From Sphingomonas_R arantia (GTDB taxonomy: Bacteria; Pseudomonadota; Alphaproteobacteria; Sphingomonadales; Sphingomonadaceae): a DNA stretch of 64,000 nt. The position numbers and the translations under genes are program-made. This document shows positions 9,364-16,550 of this stretch, piece by piece (position 1 is the first letter of the stretch; the number at the start of each line of letters is the position of its first letter). The notes under the pieces are model-generated. The model saw only the letters and a program-made list of their open reading frames with translations. It had not been told where the DNA came from and searched no databases. The stretch is taken from positions 1-64,000 of the forward strand of contig NZ_JBHUGS010000005.1 in NCBI RefSeq assembly GCF_042682045.1, written 5' to 3'.

Positions 9364-9779
9364 CGGCCGGGTTGCTGCTGATCCTGCGCAGGATCTGGCC
9401 ATACCTCGCGATCGTAGCGGGGCTGGCCGCCGCCTACTTCTGGATTGACCATCGCGGCTACGCGCGCGGCAAGGCTGACGTTGAGGCCCGACACGCGAAG
9501 GCGGCCGCACGGATGGTCGCTGCGGCCGATCGCATCCGCACCGCCACCGACAGGCTGGCCGGACAGGCCGCCACCGCTCGCACCGAGCAGGTCACCACCG
9601 AAAGGACCATCTACCGTGATGCGATCAAGATCGTCGACCGTCCTGTCTATCGCAGCATCTGCGTTGATGCTGATGGCGTGCAGCTGCTCGACCGTGCCCG
9701 CGACAGCGCCAACCGTGGCCTTACCGGCGAGTCTGCTGGCGCCGCCGCCGACGCTTCCCCCGATACCGCGCAACGCTGA
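9360..9779 (+). CDS. Rz-like inner-membrane spanin
   Basis: The 139-residue protein has one N-terminal membrane anchor (residues ~5-25), then a long Ala/Arg-rich helical periplasmic part of the kind seen in i-spanins. It would pair with the lipoprotein encoded inside it to fuse inner and outer membranes at the last step of lysis. The GTG start at 9360 overlaps the preceding stop (GTGA). Sequence similarity among spanins is weak, so the call rests on topology, position after the endolysin and the nested lipoprotein frame. Confidence 0.65.
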   Translation: MTAGLLLILRRIWPYLAIVAGLAAAYFWIDHRGYARGKADVEARHAKAAARMVAAADRIRTATDRLAGQAATARTEQVTTERTIYRDAIKIVDRPVYRSICVDADGVQLLDRARDSANRGLTGESAGAAADASPDTAQR

Positions 9780-9903
9780 CGGGACGCTGAGCGGGCAGCA
9801 GTGCCTGATCGGGGCGCTGGACCTGTACGGCGTTGCCGGCGGGATCCGGTTGCAGTTGCTTGGTCTGATCGCGGCCGAGAAGGCGCGTCAGGAAACGAAG
9901 TAG
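9619..9903 (+). CDS. Rz1-like outer-membrane spanin lipoprotein, nested out of frame
   Basis: This 94-residue frame begins inside the Rz-like gene in another reading frame and runs 124 bases past its end. It starts with a lipoprotein signal (MRSRSSTVLS then a hydrophobic stretch) and a lipobox ending in Cys21 (LMAC). A proline-rich segment follows (LLAPPPTLPPIPR), as expected for Rz1 proteins. The C terminus is longer than in many Rz1 proteins and contains a second Cys. Overlapping Rz/Rz1 frames are a classic phage arrangement, which supports both calls. Confidence 0.65.
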   Translation: MRSRSSTVLSIAASALMLMACSCSTVPATAPTVALPASLLAPPPTLPPIPRNADGTLSGQQCLIGALDLYGVAGGIRLQLLGLIAAEKARQETK

Positions 9904-9936
9904 GCGGGTGATCATCGAGGGCCTGTAGGTCAGCCC

Positions 9937-10419
9937 TCACTCGTCGGGCAACCCGAGCTGACGAAGGATGCCACGCCAACCACCATAAACGCTGGCGCTG
10001 ACCGCGATCGGGTTGCTGCCGCCAGCGTCTTCATAGAGGCGGTTGCACCATGACGGATCGGCGCAATGACAGGAAAGCCGGGCCAGAGCGACGCGCAGCG
10101 CCTCCGTCTGGATCGGCTCTTTCCCTGCTCGCCCGACTGACCACCGGACGAGCTCGAGCGCCTCGGCGAACCGCTGCCGCGTCTCGTCACCCAGCTTATC
10201 GGCGAACGCGACGACCGATAGACGCACGTCCTTCGACCCGCACGCGCAACGGAAGTGGTGGTGTAGCAGGTACCAGTCGAGGTTGCGGCGCCGGCGCATT
10301 AGGTCCGCGATCAGAGCCTCTCGGTCGAACTCGCGCGAGTGCCGGCACGCCCGGCAGGTGACGATAAGGTTCGCTTCGATCTTGCGGAGATCGCGAAGAG
10401 ACTTGGGTGGACCAACCAT
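9937..10419 (-). CDS. Phage zinc-ribbon-like protein of unknown function
   Basis: The 160-residue protein (ATG at 10419) begins MVGPPKSLRDL and has a CRACRH pair, a second CAC cluster about 40 residues later and a final CHCADPSWC-type cluster, suggesting one or two zinc sites. A basic helix (LMRRRRNLDW) follows the first pair. This could be a small DNA- or RNA-binding regulator. It is transcribed opposite to the tail and lysis genes, on the same strand as two other small genes. The frame extends upstream to 10608 but that part is Arg-rich and looks non-coding. No named family is assigned. Confidence 0.55.
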   Translation of the reverse strand: MVGPPKSLRDLRKIEANLIVTCRACRHSREFDREALIADLMRRRRNLDWYLLHHHFRCACGSKDVRLSVVAFADKLGDETRQRFAEALELVRWSVGRAGKEPIQTEALRVALARLSCHCADPSWCNRLYEDAGGSNPIAVSASVYGGWRGILRQLGLPDE

Positions 10420-10466
10420 GCGGAATGAGAACGCATAGGGAACACGTGTAGGAAAGCGATTCGCGG

Positions 10467-10640
10467 TCAGCCGTCGCCGATGTCGGCCTCGAGAACCCAT
10501 GCGCCCTTGATCACCACGGCCCGCACACCGCAATATCGGCAGACCGCGCGGAACGGCTCGCCCTCGGCCTGCGGCGGATACGACCATTCGTGATGGACCC
10601 CGTCGCACTCCATGGGCGGCGGCAGTTCGTCCGGCGTCAT
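10467..10640 (-). CDS. 57-residue zinc-finger-like phage protein
   Basis: This short protein begins MTPDELPPPM and contains CDGVHHEW and CRYCGV, so one Cys and His pair plus a CxxC could bind zinc. Its ATG overlaps the stop of the upstream 66-residue frame (ATGA), which supports expression as a pair. Small proteins of this kind are common in the accessory part of phage genomes. Its function is unknown. Confidence 0.5.
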   Translation of the reverse strand: MTPDELPPPMECDGVHHEWSYPPQAEGEPFRAVCRYCGVRAVVIKGAWVLEADIGDG

Positions 10641-10837
10641 GTGTCCGCCAGCGGGTGCCGCTGCCCCGGCTCTTCCCAGTCCGTGACGATGTCGGTTGGG
10701 ACCGCTACGAAATGCTCGCGCTTCGTCTCGTCCCAAGATGCGAGCCGTGCCGCCACGGCATCTTCCATCGCCTGCTCTCGGGTCTCCCGCCACGGTCCTC
10801 GTGGTCGGTCGAAGACGGTAAGACGATGCCGGGTCAT
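10637..10837 (-). CDS. 66-residue phage hypothetical protein
   Basis: The frame begins MTRHRLTVFDRP at the ATG at 10837 and carries an acidic helical segment (ETREQAMEDAVAARLASWDE). It is coupled to the downstream 57-residue zinc-finger-like protein by an ATGA overlap. The start was chosen because the residues upstream of this Met look non-coding. No family recognised. Confidence 0.45.
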   Translation of the reverse strand: MTRHRLTVFDRPRGPWRETREQAMEDAVAARLASWDETKREHFVAVPTDIVTDWEEPGQRHPLADT

Positions 10838-11001
10838 GCACCGGATATAATGAACACACCCGCCGACCGGTAGGCCGAGCGGGGGTGCCGTGCGCCAACA
10901 CGGCAACCGACGGGAGCTGCCCCGTCACGCGCGGTCGACCAGCCGCATGCGCCCGCACCCGGCGACGCCGGGCAGGCACTACAGAAAGCAGCAAATCCAA
11001 C

Positions 11002-11841
11002 ATGTATCCAACAATCGAAGTGCGTCCGGTCCGACCGGTCGCCCCCTACCTAGGCGGCAAGCGCAATCTCGCCGGCCGCCTCTGCAAGATGATCGACGCG
11101 ATCCCCTGCCAAACCTACGTCGAGCCGTTCGTGGGCATGGGCGGCATATTCCTGCGTCGATCGCGCCGGCCAGCGGCCGAGGTCATCAACGACCTGTCGG
11201 GCGATGTGGCGAACCTGTTCCTGGTCCTGCAGGAGCACTATCCGTTCCTGATGGATATCTTACGTTGGCGGTTGACCAGCCGGGTGGAGTTCGAGCGACT
11301 GCTCGCATTGCCGGCGGACCGACTGACGGATCTCCACCGAGCAGCCCGGTTCTTATATCTTCAGCGACTCGCATTCGGCGGGAAGATTGAGGGACGGGCC
11401 TTCGGCGTCAGCCCGGCTACTCCAGGACGATTCGATATATCGAAGCTTGAGCCGATGCTTGCTGAGCTCCACGAACGGTTGTCGGGCGTCGTGATCGAGC
11501 GATTGCCATACGATCAGATCATCCTGCGGTATGACGCCCCGGGTACGCTGTTTTATCTCGATCCGCCTTACTGGGGGTGCGAATCGGACTATGGTCCTGA
11601 CAGTTTCAGCCGAGCCGAGTTTGGACGGATGGCCGAGTTGCTCACGTCGGTTGAGGGCCGGTTCATCCTCTCGCTCAACGACACCCCCGAGGTTCGGGCG
11701 ACATTTGCAGCCTTCTCGATCGACGAGATCGAGACAACCTGGTCAATCTCCTCGCCTACCCCTGCCGGCGCGACACGGGTCACCGAGCTGGTCATCAGTG
11801 GTGGTCGGGCTCCCCTGCCGGCCACGAACCTGCTGCTGTAG
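11002..11841 (+). CDS. D12-class DNA adenine methyltransferase (Dam-like), prophage-encoded
   Basis: The 279-residue protein has the order of a class alpha N6-adenine methylase. YLGGKRNLAG at residues 16-25 is the N-terminal substrate/AdoMet loop, PFVGMGG at 42-48 is motif I (AdoMet binding), a target-recognition region follows, and DPPY at 187-190 is the catalytic motif IV. The start at MYPTIEV was chosen although the frame extends upstream to 10885, because the extra residues are Arg/Thr-rich and unlike the family. No restriction enzyme gene is next to it, so it is probably an orphan phage methylase that protects phage DNA or alters host gene expression. The target site cannot be read from the sequence. 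Confidence 0.8.
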   Translation: MYPTIEVRPVRPVAPYLGGKRNLAGRLCKMIDAIPCQTYVEPFVGMGGIFLRRSRRPAAEVINDLSGDVANLFLVLQEHYPFLMDILRWRLTSRVEFERLLALPADRLTDLHRAARFLYLQRLAFGGKIEGRAFGVSPATPGRFDISKLEPMLAELHERLSGVVIERLPYDQIILRYDAPGTLFYLDPPYWGCESDYGPDSFSRAEFGRMAELLTSVEGRFILSLNDTPEVRATFAAFSIDEIETTWSISSPTPAGATRVTELVISGGRAPLPATNLLL

Positions 11842-11868
11842 GCGAGGCCGGCTGGAACAGGGCGGAAA

Positions 11869-11910
11869 CATCCTCCGGGACTATTCCGGGACTCAGCGTC
11901 CCGGAGGATG
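11869..11910. terminator. 13-bp perfect inverted repeat after the methylase gene
   Basis: CATCCTCCGGGAC (11869-11881) pairs perfectly with GTCCCGGAGGATG (11898-11910) around a 16-base loop, 28 bases after the methylase stop. It could end methylase transcription. No long T-run follows on the + strand, so a recombination or protein-binding site is also possible. Confidence 0.5.
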
Positions 11911-11934
11911 CCGTTTGATGCCGTAGCATGCCGT
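11908..11934 (+). repeat. Three ATGCCGT direct repeats at 10-base spacing
   Basis: ATGCCGT occurs at 11908, 11918 and 11928, exactly one helical turn apart. Phased short repeats next to an attachment region are typical of integrase or excisionase arm-binding sites; this reading is an inference. Confidence 0.4.
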
Positions 11935-11989
11935 CCGAAGAACCTTTCGCTTGCGCCTGTAAGGCAGGTTCGCCTAGGGAAACCGCAGT

Positions 11990-12034
<45 letters not shown>

Positions 12035-12066
12035 TTGCGATACAAATCGCAACACGACAGAGCCCT

Positions 12067-12765
12067 TCAAATTGGCGGCAAGATTGACGGCCTTCCGTAA
12101 GGATGGACAGCTGTTAAGTCTTTCGTCGCGAATATACGCGTGCCGTCAATCGATTGGACCATCGTATAATTATTGTCCGATAGAAGCAGTATACCAATCG
12201 CACGCTTTTTTCCGAAATGATAAGCGTAGCATCCGTTGGCGCACTTTTTATTTAATAAATAAACTATCCTTGTCGCAGAGAACGTCCCTGTGCCCATTCC
12301 GGATAGCGCGCCAAAGATAAGAAGCTGATAAATGCCACCAAATGCCATCACAGTTTTGAAAAGTTTACCATTCAGCTTCTTGCGTAGGTAAACCCTTCTT
12401 GCAGAGGGGCTACGGAATCTGTTTGGAAACCACTTGTGTAGAGCAGAGCGCCAAACGTAGTTGAATATCACGACCACAATAGCACCAACGACTATTAGAA
12501 TTAGCTGAAGAAGAACAGAGATATACCCGCGAGCAATTGTTGTTTGAATACTTTCCGTGAACATCGCCGGTGAAATGCCAAAGAAGCTCAGTAAAAGTTG
12601 CCTGTGAATGTAACCGCCCAGGTAAAACATTCCGGTAAGCGCAACGACCAGCGGTGCTGCGAATGCTGACAAGCTCGATGACCACCCGGCCGGGGTGGGT
12701 AAAGCGTTCCCGTCCGAGGGTGTGTGGTTTGAGGCCAAGCAAGGCACCTTTCGCGAATAGACCAT
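12067..12765 (-). CDS. AT-richer hypothetical membrane protein, prophage or island cargo
   Basis: The 232-residue protein (ATG at 12765, MVYSRKVPCL) has a hydrophobic segment near residues 37-55, a second near 80-105, a basic stretch (RSPSARRVYLRKKLN), and a third hydrophobic segment near 145-165, followed by a hydrophilic C-terminal domain. Its base composition is visibly richer in A and T than all neighbours and its codon use differs, which suggests recent transfer. It lies between two tRNA remnants. Such lone membrane proteins in prophages often alter phage adsorption or immunity, but nothing here shows its function. The frame extends to 12822. Confidence 0.5.
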   Translation of the reverse strand: MVYSRKVPCLASNHTPSDGNALPTPAGWSSSLSAFAAPLVVALTGMFYLGGYIHRQLLLSFFGISPAMFTESIQTTIARGYISVLLQLILIVVGAIVVVIFNYVWRSALHKWFPNRFRSPSARRVYLRKKLNGKLFKTVMAFGGIYQLLIFGALSGMGTGTFSATRIVYLLNKKCANGCYAYHFGKKRAIGILLLSDNNYTMVQSIDGTRIFATKDLTAVHPYGRPSILPPI

Positions 12766-12948
12766 CGAGTTGGCGTGAGCCTGGGCAGAAGGGTTCTTAG
12801 ACCGTTCGACGAGGAAGCCCAACGGTTTGCATTGGCGCGAAGGCGACCAAATTCTTTACCCCAACCTCTCTAACGCATTGATATGCATAACCACGCTTGA
12901 CGACACCTATGGGGTAAATACCGTTGTTATTGCTGAACAATATGGCTC

Positions 12949-12988
12949 CACGGCGAAAACACGGGTTCGATTCCCGTTGGGGTCACCA
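12949..12988 (+). pseudogene. 3' end of a tRNA gene (likely tRNA-Glu), probable attachment site
   Basis: A perfect T-arm (ACGGG / TTCGATT / CCCGT, 12961-12977) is followed by the 3' acceptor strand TGGGGTC, discriminator A and encoded CCA (12978-12988). The matching 5' strand GRCCCCA fits tRNA-Glu of alphaproteobacteria, and the preceding ACGGCG fits the end of its anticodon arm. The 5' half is absent. Phage and island integrases commonly recombine in this 3' part, so this is a likely attR for the prophage on the left. The tRNA-Glu assignment is from memory of such genes. Confidence 0.65.
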
Positions 12989-13058
12989 TCCACGCTCTAG
13001 GCGCGGACTGGCGCGATCAAGCAATCCTTTGCCGCCTGCTGATGCAGCGCGCACTGAG

Positions 13059-13121
13059 ATGGCACTTACGGCGACACCGTGGAAGCATCCGAAGACCGGG
13101 GTCTATTTTCTCCGGCGGCAG
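13059..13121 (+). pseudogene. Remnant resembling the N terminus of a tyrosine integrase
   Basis: The frame starting MALTATPWKHPKTGVYFLRR resembles the first ~20 residues of many alphaproteobacterial phage-type integrases (TPWKHPKTG.Y..RR). The similarity ends there and the frame continues into unrelated sequence. It sits 70 bases after the tRNA 3' end, exactly where an integrase gene normally begins. It is most likely the leftover of a deleted or replaced element. Confidence 0.4.
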
Positions 13122-13352
13122 AGCTCGATCAGCAATTCAATTCCAGACACGCGCGGAGAACCGCGGTGCGCAGATGTGTGCCAGCCTGACTCGCTGAATT
13201 GTGCCGTTGAAACACGGTGCCGCCGACCGCGTCCGCCGACACCTCCGTATAATGGTGTACCGTCCGAAAAAGCGTGATGAGAAGACCAACGTACGACCGT
13301 GTCGTTCTCAAACGAAGCGATGAAGCGGGATAATCAGAGGGGTCGCAGGTCC

Positions 13353-14990
13353 ATGATCGACACGCGCGAGCATCAACGCTTTCCTGTCCTCGACCAGGCG
13401 CAGGTCGAAACCGCGCGCCGGTTCGCCAGTGGCCCGGAACAGCGCTTTGACCCTGGTGCCACGCTCTACGCGATCGGCGATCATGGTGCCCCCGCCTGGC
13501 TGGTCATCGACGGCACGATCGAGGTCTTCCGCCGCGACGGGCTGAGCCGCGAGGCACCGATCACCGTCCATCACGCTGGGCAGTTCTCGGGCGAGGTGAA
13601 CCAGCTTGCCGGCCGACCGTCGATCGCGGCCGGGCGGGCGGGACCCGACGGCTGCACCGCACTGCCGCTCGATCCCGCGCACCTGCGCGCGCTCATGGTC
13701 GGGTCGGCGGACCTGGGCGAAATCGTGATGCGCGCGCTGATCCTCCGGCGGGTTGGCCTGATCGAGGCAGGCGGCGCGGGTACCATCCTGATCGGCATGC
13801 CCGGCACCCCGGACGTCCTGCGTCTGCAGGATTTCCTGGGGCGCAGCGGCCTGCCCAACCTCGTCCTCGATGTCCGGTCGGACGAGGAAGGGCGCGCGCT
13901 GGTCGAACGGATCGGGGTCCTGCCCTCCGAACTGCCGCTTGTCGTCTGCCCCACCGGTCCCATCCTCAAACGCCCGAGCGACGAGGAACTCGCCGCCTGC
14001 CTCGGTATTGTCCCGACGATCGATCCGGACCGGCTGTTCGACGTCGCGGTTGTCGGTGCCGGCCCCGCCGGGCTTGCGACCGCGGTCTATGCGGCGTCGG
14101 AGGGCCTCTCGGTGATCGTGCTGGACGCGCGCACCATGGGTGGACAGGCCGGCGCATCGGCCCGGATCGAGAACTATCTCGGCTTCCCGACCGGCATCTC
14201 GGGCCAGGCCCTGGCCGGCCGCGCGTTCAACCAAGCGCTGAAGTTCGGGGCCGACATCGCGATCCCCGTCGCGGTCGCCGGACTGGACTGCGAGACGTCC
14301 GAACTGCGCCTGCGATGCGCCGGCGATCGCACGATCAAGGCGCGGTCCGTCGTGATTGCGTCGGGTGCACGCTACCGCAAGCCCGACGTGCCGAACCTGG
14401 CCGAATTCGAAGGCGCCGGCGTTTCCTACTGGGTCTCCGCGGTCGAGGCGCGGTTGTGCGCCGGTGAGGAGGTTGTGCTGGTCGGCGGCGGCAATTCGGC
14501 GGGCCAGGCCGTCGTGTTCCTGGCACCGCAGGTCCGGACGCTCCATTTGGTCGTCCGCCGCCCGTTGGCGGAAACCATGTCGCGCTACCTGATCGATCGC
14601 ATCACGGCGCTGCCAAACGTCGTGCTGCACATCGGTAGCGAAATCGTCGCACTCGAAGGCAGCCGCGAGACAGGGCTAACCGCCGCCACATTCCGCGACC
14701 GGCGTGACGGCACCTTGCTCCGGCGCGACGTGAGGCACCTCTTCCTGTTCATCGGCGCGGACCCGAACGCAGACTGGGTCCGCGACTGCGTGGCAACCGA
14801 CACCAAGGGTTTCGTGCTAACCGGGGCCGGCACGTTGCCGCTCGAAACCAGCATGCCCGGCGTCTTCGCCATCGGCGACGTCCGCGCCGGCTCAACCAAG
14901 CGCGTCGCAGCCGCCGTCGGCGAAGGTGCCGCCGTGGTCGCGCAGATCCACGGCATGTTCGCCGAACAGCTCGTCCGGGAGGTACAATGA
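13353..14990 (+). CDS. cNMP-binding domain fused to thioredoxin-reductase-like FAD oxidoreductase without CxxC
   Basis: The 545-residue protein has a cyclic-nucleotide-binding-like N terminus (residues ~25-130), a linker of thioredoxin-like type (~145-210), and a two-dinucleotide-domain flavoprotein with GAGPAG at 235-240 for FAD, GGGNSAG for NADPH, and a C-terminal IGDVRAG FAD motif. In true thioredoxin reductases GVSY is followed by a redox CxxC. Here GVSYWVSAVEARLC has no CxxC, so dithiol transfer of the usual kind is not possible. The ATG at 13353 was chosen for the upstream AGAGGGG. It overlaps the UBP zinc-finger gene by ATGA. The pair probably senses redox state or nitrosative stress, but the substrate is unknown. 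Confidence 0.8.
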   Translation: MIDTREHQRFPVLDQAQVETARRFASGPEQRFDPGATLYAIGDHGAPAWLVIDGTIEVFRRDGLSREAPITVHHAGQFSGEVNQLAGRPSIAAGRAGPDGCTALPLDPAHLRALMVGSADLGEIVMRALILRRVGLIEAGGAGTILIGMPGTPDVLRLQDFLGRSGLPNLVLDVRSDEEGRALVERIGVLPSELPLVVCPTGPILKRPSDEELAACLGIVPTIDPDRLFDVAVVGAGPAGLATAVYAASEGLSVIVLDARTMGGQAGASARIENYLGFPTGISGQALAGRAFNQALKFGADIAIPVAVAGLDCETSELRLRCAGDRTIKARSVVIASGARYRKPDVPNLAEFEGAGVSYWVSAVEARLCAGEEVVLVGGGNSAGQAVVFLAPQVRTLHLVVRRPLAETMSRYLIDRITALPNVVLHIGSEIVALEGSRETGLTAATFRDRRDGTLLRRDVRHLFLFIGADPNADWVRDCVATDTKGFVLTGAGTLPLETSMPGVFAIGDVRAGSTKRVAAAVGEGAAVVAQIHGMFAEQLVREVQ

Positions 14991-15289
14991 TGTCCTGCAC
15001 CCACACCCGCACCGTCCGGGACGTGACGCCCAATGCGCGGGGTTGCGCGGAATGCCTGCGGATTGGCAGCGCGTGGCTGCACCTGCGGCTCTGCCGTGCG
15101 TGCGGCCATGTCGGCTGTTGCGACCAGTCGCCGCACCGCCACGCCCGCGCCCACTTCCACGCCACCGCCCACCCGATCATCGAGGGCTATGATCCGCCCG
15201 AAGGCTGGGGCTGGTGCTATGTCGACGACATTGCGGTCGACCTGCCCGACCAGACGCCGCAGCGCGGCCCCATCCCGCGCTTCTATTAG
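14987..15289 (+). CDS. UBP-type zinc-finger protein
   Basis: The 100-residue protein is built of one zf-UBP domain: the Cys/His positions in CTHT, CAEC, CRACGHVGCCD and H..H....HP match the zinc-binding pattern. In bacteria such stand-alone UBP fingers are often encoded next to cNMP-domain/thioredoxin-reductase-like flavoproteins, as here, with a 4-base ATGA overlap. It lacks a ubiquitin-protease domain. Its partner is unknown; a role as an accessory or sensor subunit of the flavoprotein is inferred from the coupling. Confidence 0.8.
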   Translation: MMSCTHTRTVRDVTPNARGCAECLRIGSAWLHLRLCRACGHVGCCDQSPHRHARAHFHATAHPIIEGYDPPEGWGWCYVDDIAVDLPDQTPQRGPIPRFY

Positions 15290-15466
15290 GCCGCCGCAAG
15301 GGTCGGCACGCGGTATTCGCGTGGTTGCAGACGCCGCAGCCGATGACGGGCGGCGCGCCGACAACGGGCATTTCAACATCGTCGAACGTTCGGGATCATT
15401 TTATCCGACTGATCGAGCGGGTCGCGATCGCCTATTTCCACCGCATCGGAATGAAGGGAGGACAGC

Positions 15467-15778
15467 ATGAGGAACGGTACAGACACTGGTCCCGATCTGA
15501 CCCGGCTCGAATGGCAGGCCGTGTCGGTGGCCCTGAACGACGCATCGCGTTGCGGTTGCGGGACCGCCGGTAAGCCAGGCGTCGCCCGCCGCCTATACCG
15601 CGCACTGACCGGCATCGAGGGCCCCCGCCCGCTCGCCGATCCCCGGCTGGAGGCAGTCCGCAGCTTCGTCGGCGCGACCAGCCGCCGCCGCCGGATCGCG
15701 GAGGATCATGTCCCCGCCCTCCATGACCTCGGCTTCAACGATCGCCAGGTCGACGCCCTCGCCCGGCTGTCCGCCTGA
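15467..15778 (+). CDS. Conserved small protein, copy 1
   Basis: The 103-residue protein has LTRLEW.AV.VAL.DA.RCGC near its start and PLADPRLEAVR.FV in the middle, ending in a helical GF...Q.DAL. A clear paralogue lies at 36105-36419 with the same three blocks. It has a strong ribosome site (GAAGGGAGG). The RCGC pair could bind metal. In both places it is next to a pirin gene or pirin remnant. Function unknown. Confidence 0.65.
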   Translation: MRNGTDTGPDLTRLEWQAVSVALNDASRCGCGTAGKPGVARRLYRALTGIEGPRPLADPRLEAVRSFVGATSRRRRIAEDHVPALHDLGFNDRQVDALARLSA

Positions 15779-15802
15779 CCCGCTCGCTTAAGGAGACACG
15801 AC

Positions 15803-16501
15803 ATGATCGAACTTCGTCCCTTCGCCTCGCTCGGCGGCGCCAACCATGGCTGGCTCGACGCGAAGCATCATTTCTCGTTCGCCAACTATCATGATCCGAA
15901 GCGTGAGAGCTGGGGCAACCTCCGCGTCTGGAACGACGACACGATCGCCCCCCAGTCCGGCTTCCCGCCCCATCCGCACCGCGACATGGAGATCATCACC
16001 TATGTCCGCGAAGGGGCGATCACGCACCAGGACACGCTGGGCAACCTCGGCCGCACGGAGGCCGGCGACGTCCAGGTGATGTCGGCCGGCACGGGCATCG
16101 CGCATGCCGAATACAACAAGGAGGACGTCACGACGAAGATCTTCCAGATCTGGATCGAGCCGACCCGGACCGGCGAGAAGCCGAGCTGGGGCGCCCGCCC
16201 CTTCCCCAAGGGTGACCGGTCCGGCCGCTTCGTCACCCTGGCATCCGGCTTCGCCGATGACGACGACGCCCTGCCCATCCGCACCGATGCCCGCGTCGTC
16301 GGCGCGTCGCTGAAGGCCGGCGAAACGGCGGACTACGCGCTCGGCAGGGGTCGTCACGCCTATCTGGTGCCCGCGACCGGCGCCATCGAGATCAACGGCA
16401 CGCGGGCCGAGGCGCGCGACGGTGTCGCGATCCGCGACGTCGAAACGCTGCGCATCACCGCGATCGAGGACAGCGAGATCGTCCTGGTCGACGCCGCCTG
16501 A
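15803..16501 (+). CDS. Pirin-family protein (YhaK-like quercetinase type)
   Basis: The 232-residue protein is a bicupin of the pirin superfamily, short type similar to YhaK. The N-terminal cupin shows HPHRDMEI and the GTGIAHAEYN block, which carry the metal-binding His and Glu residues. The second cupin is smaller and lacks metal ligands, as is normal. Proteins of this type are iron or nickel cupins linked to redox sensing or quercetin cleavage. AAGGAGA precedes the ATG. A second, longer pirin follows after 49 bases, so the two are likely co-transcribed. Confidence 0.85.
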   Translation: MIELRPFASLGGANHGWLDAKHHFSFANYHDPKRESWGNLRVWNDDTIAPQSGFPPHPHRDMEIITYVREGAITHQDTLGNLGRTEAGDVQVMSAGTGIAHAEYNKEDVTTKIFQIWIEPTRTGEKPSWGARPFPKGDRSGRFVTLASGFADDDDALPIRTDARVVGASLKAGETADYALGRGRHAYLVPATGAIEINGTRAEARDGVAIRDVETLRITAIEDSEIVLVDAA

Positions 16502-16550
16502 CAAGACTGCCGCCGGGTCCGGCCCGGCGGTTCAACCCGGAGCCTACCAA

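Larger units (their letters stand above)
12823..13352. other. 530-base gap holding tRNA and integrase remnants
   Basis: No complete gene is supported here. The stretch contains the 3' end of a tRNA (about 12949-12988) and a scrap resembling an integrase N terminus (about 13059-13121), listed separately. A 117-codon frame across 12924-13277 runs through the tRNA fragment and is not considered a gene. Confidence 0.6.

Noticed and set aside
10885..11001. Longer N terminus of the methylase
   Set aside because: The 39 extra residues are Arg/Thr-rich and unlike the family; the start at 11002 fits the conserved beginning.
12924..13277. 117-codon frame over the tRNA 3' remnant
   Set aside because: It starts before and reads through the tRNA fragment; only its inner part resembles an integrase start.
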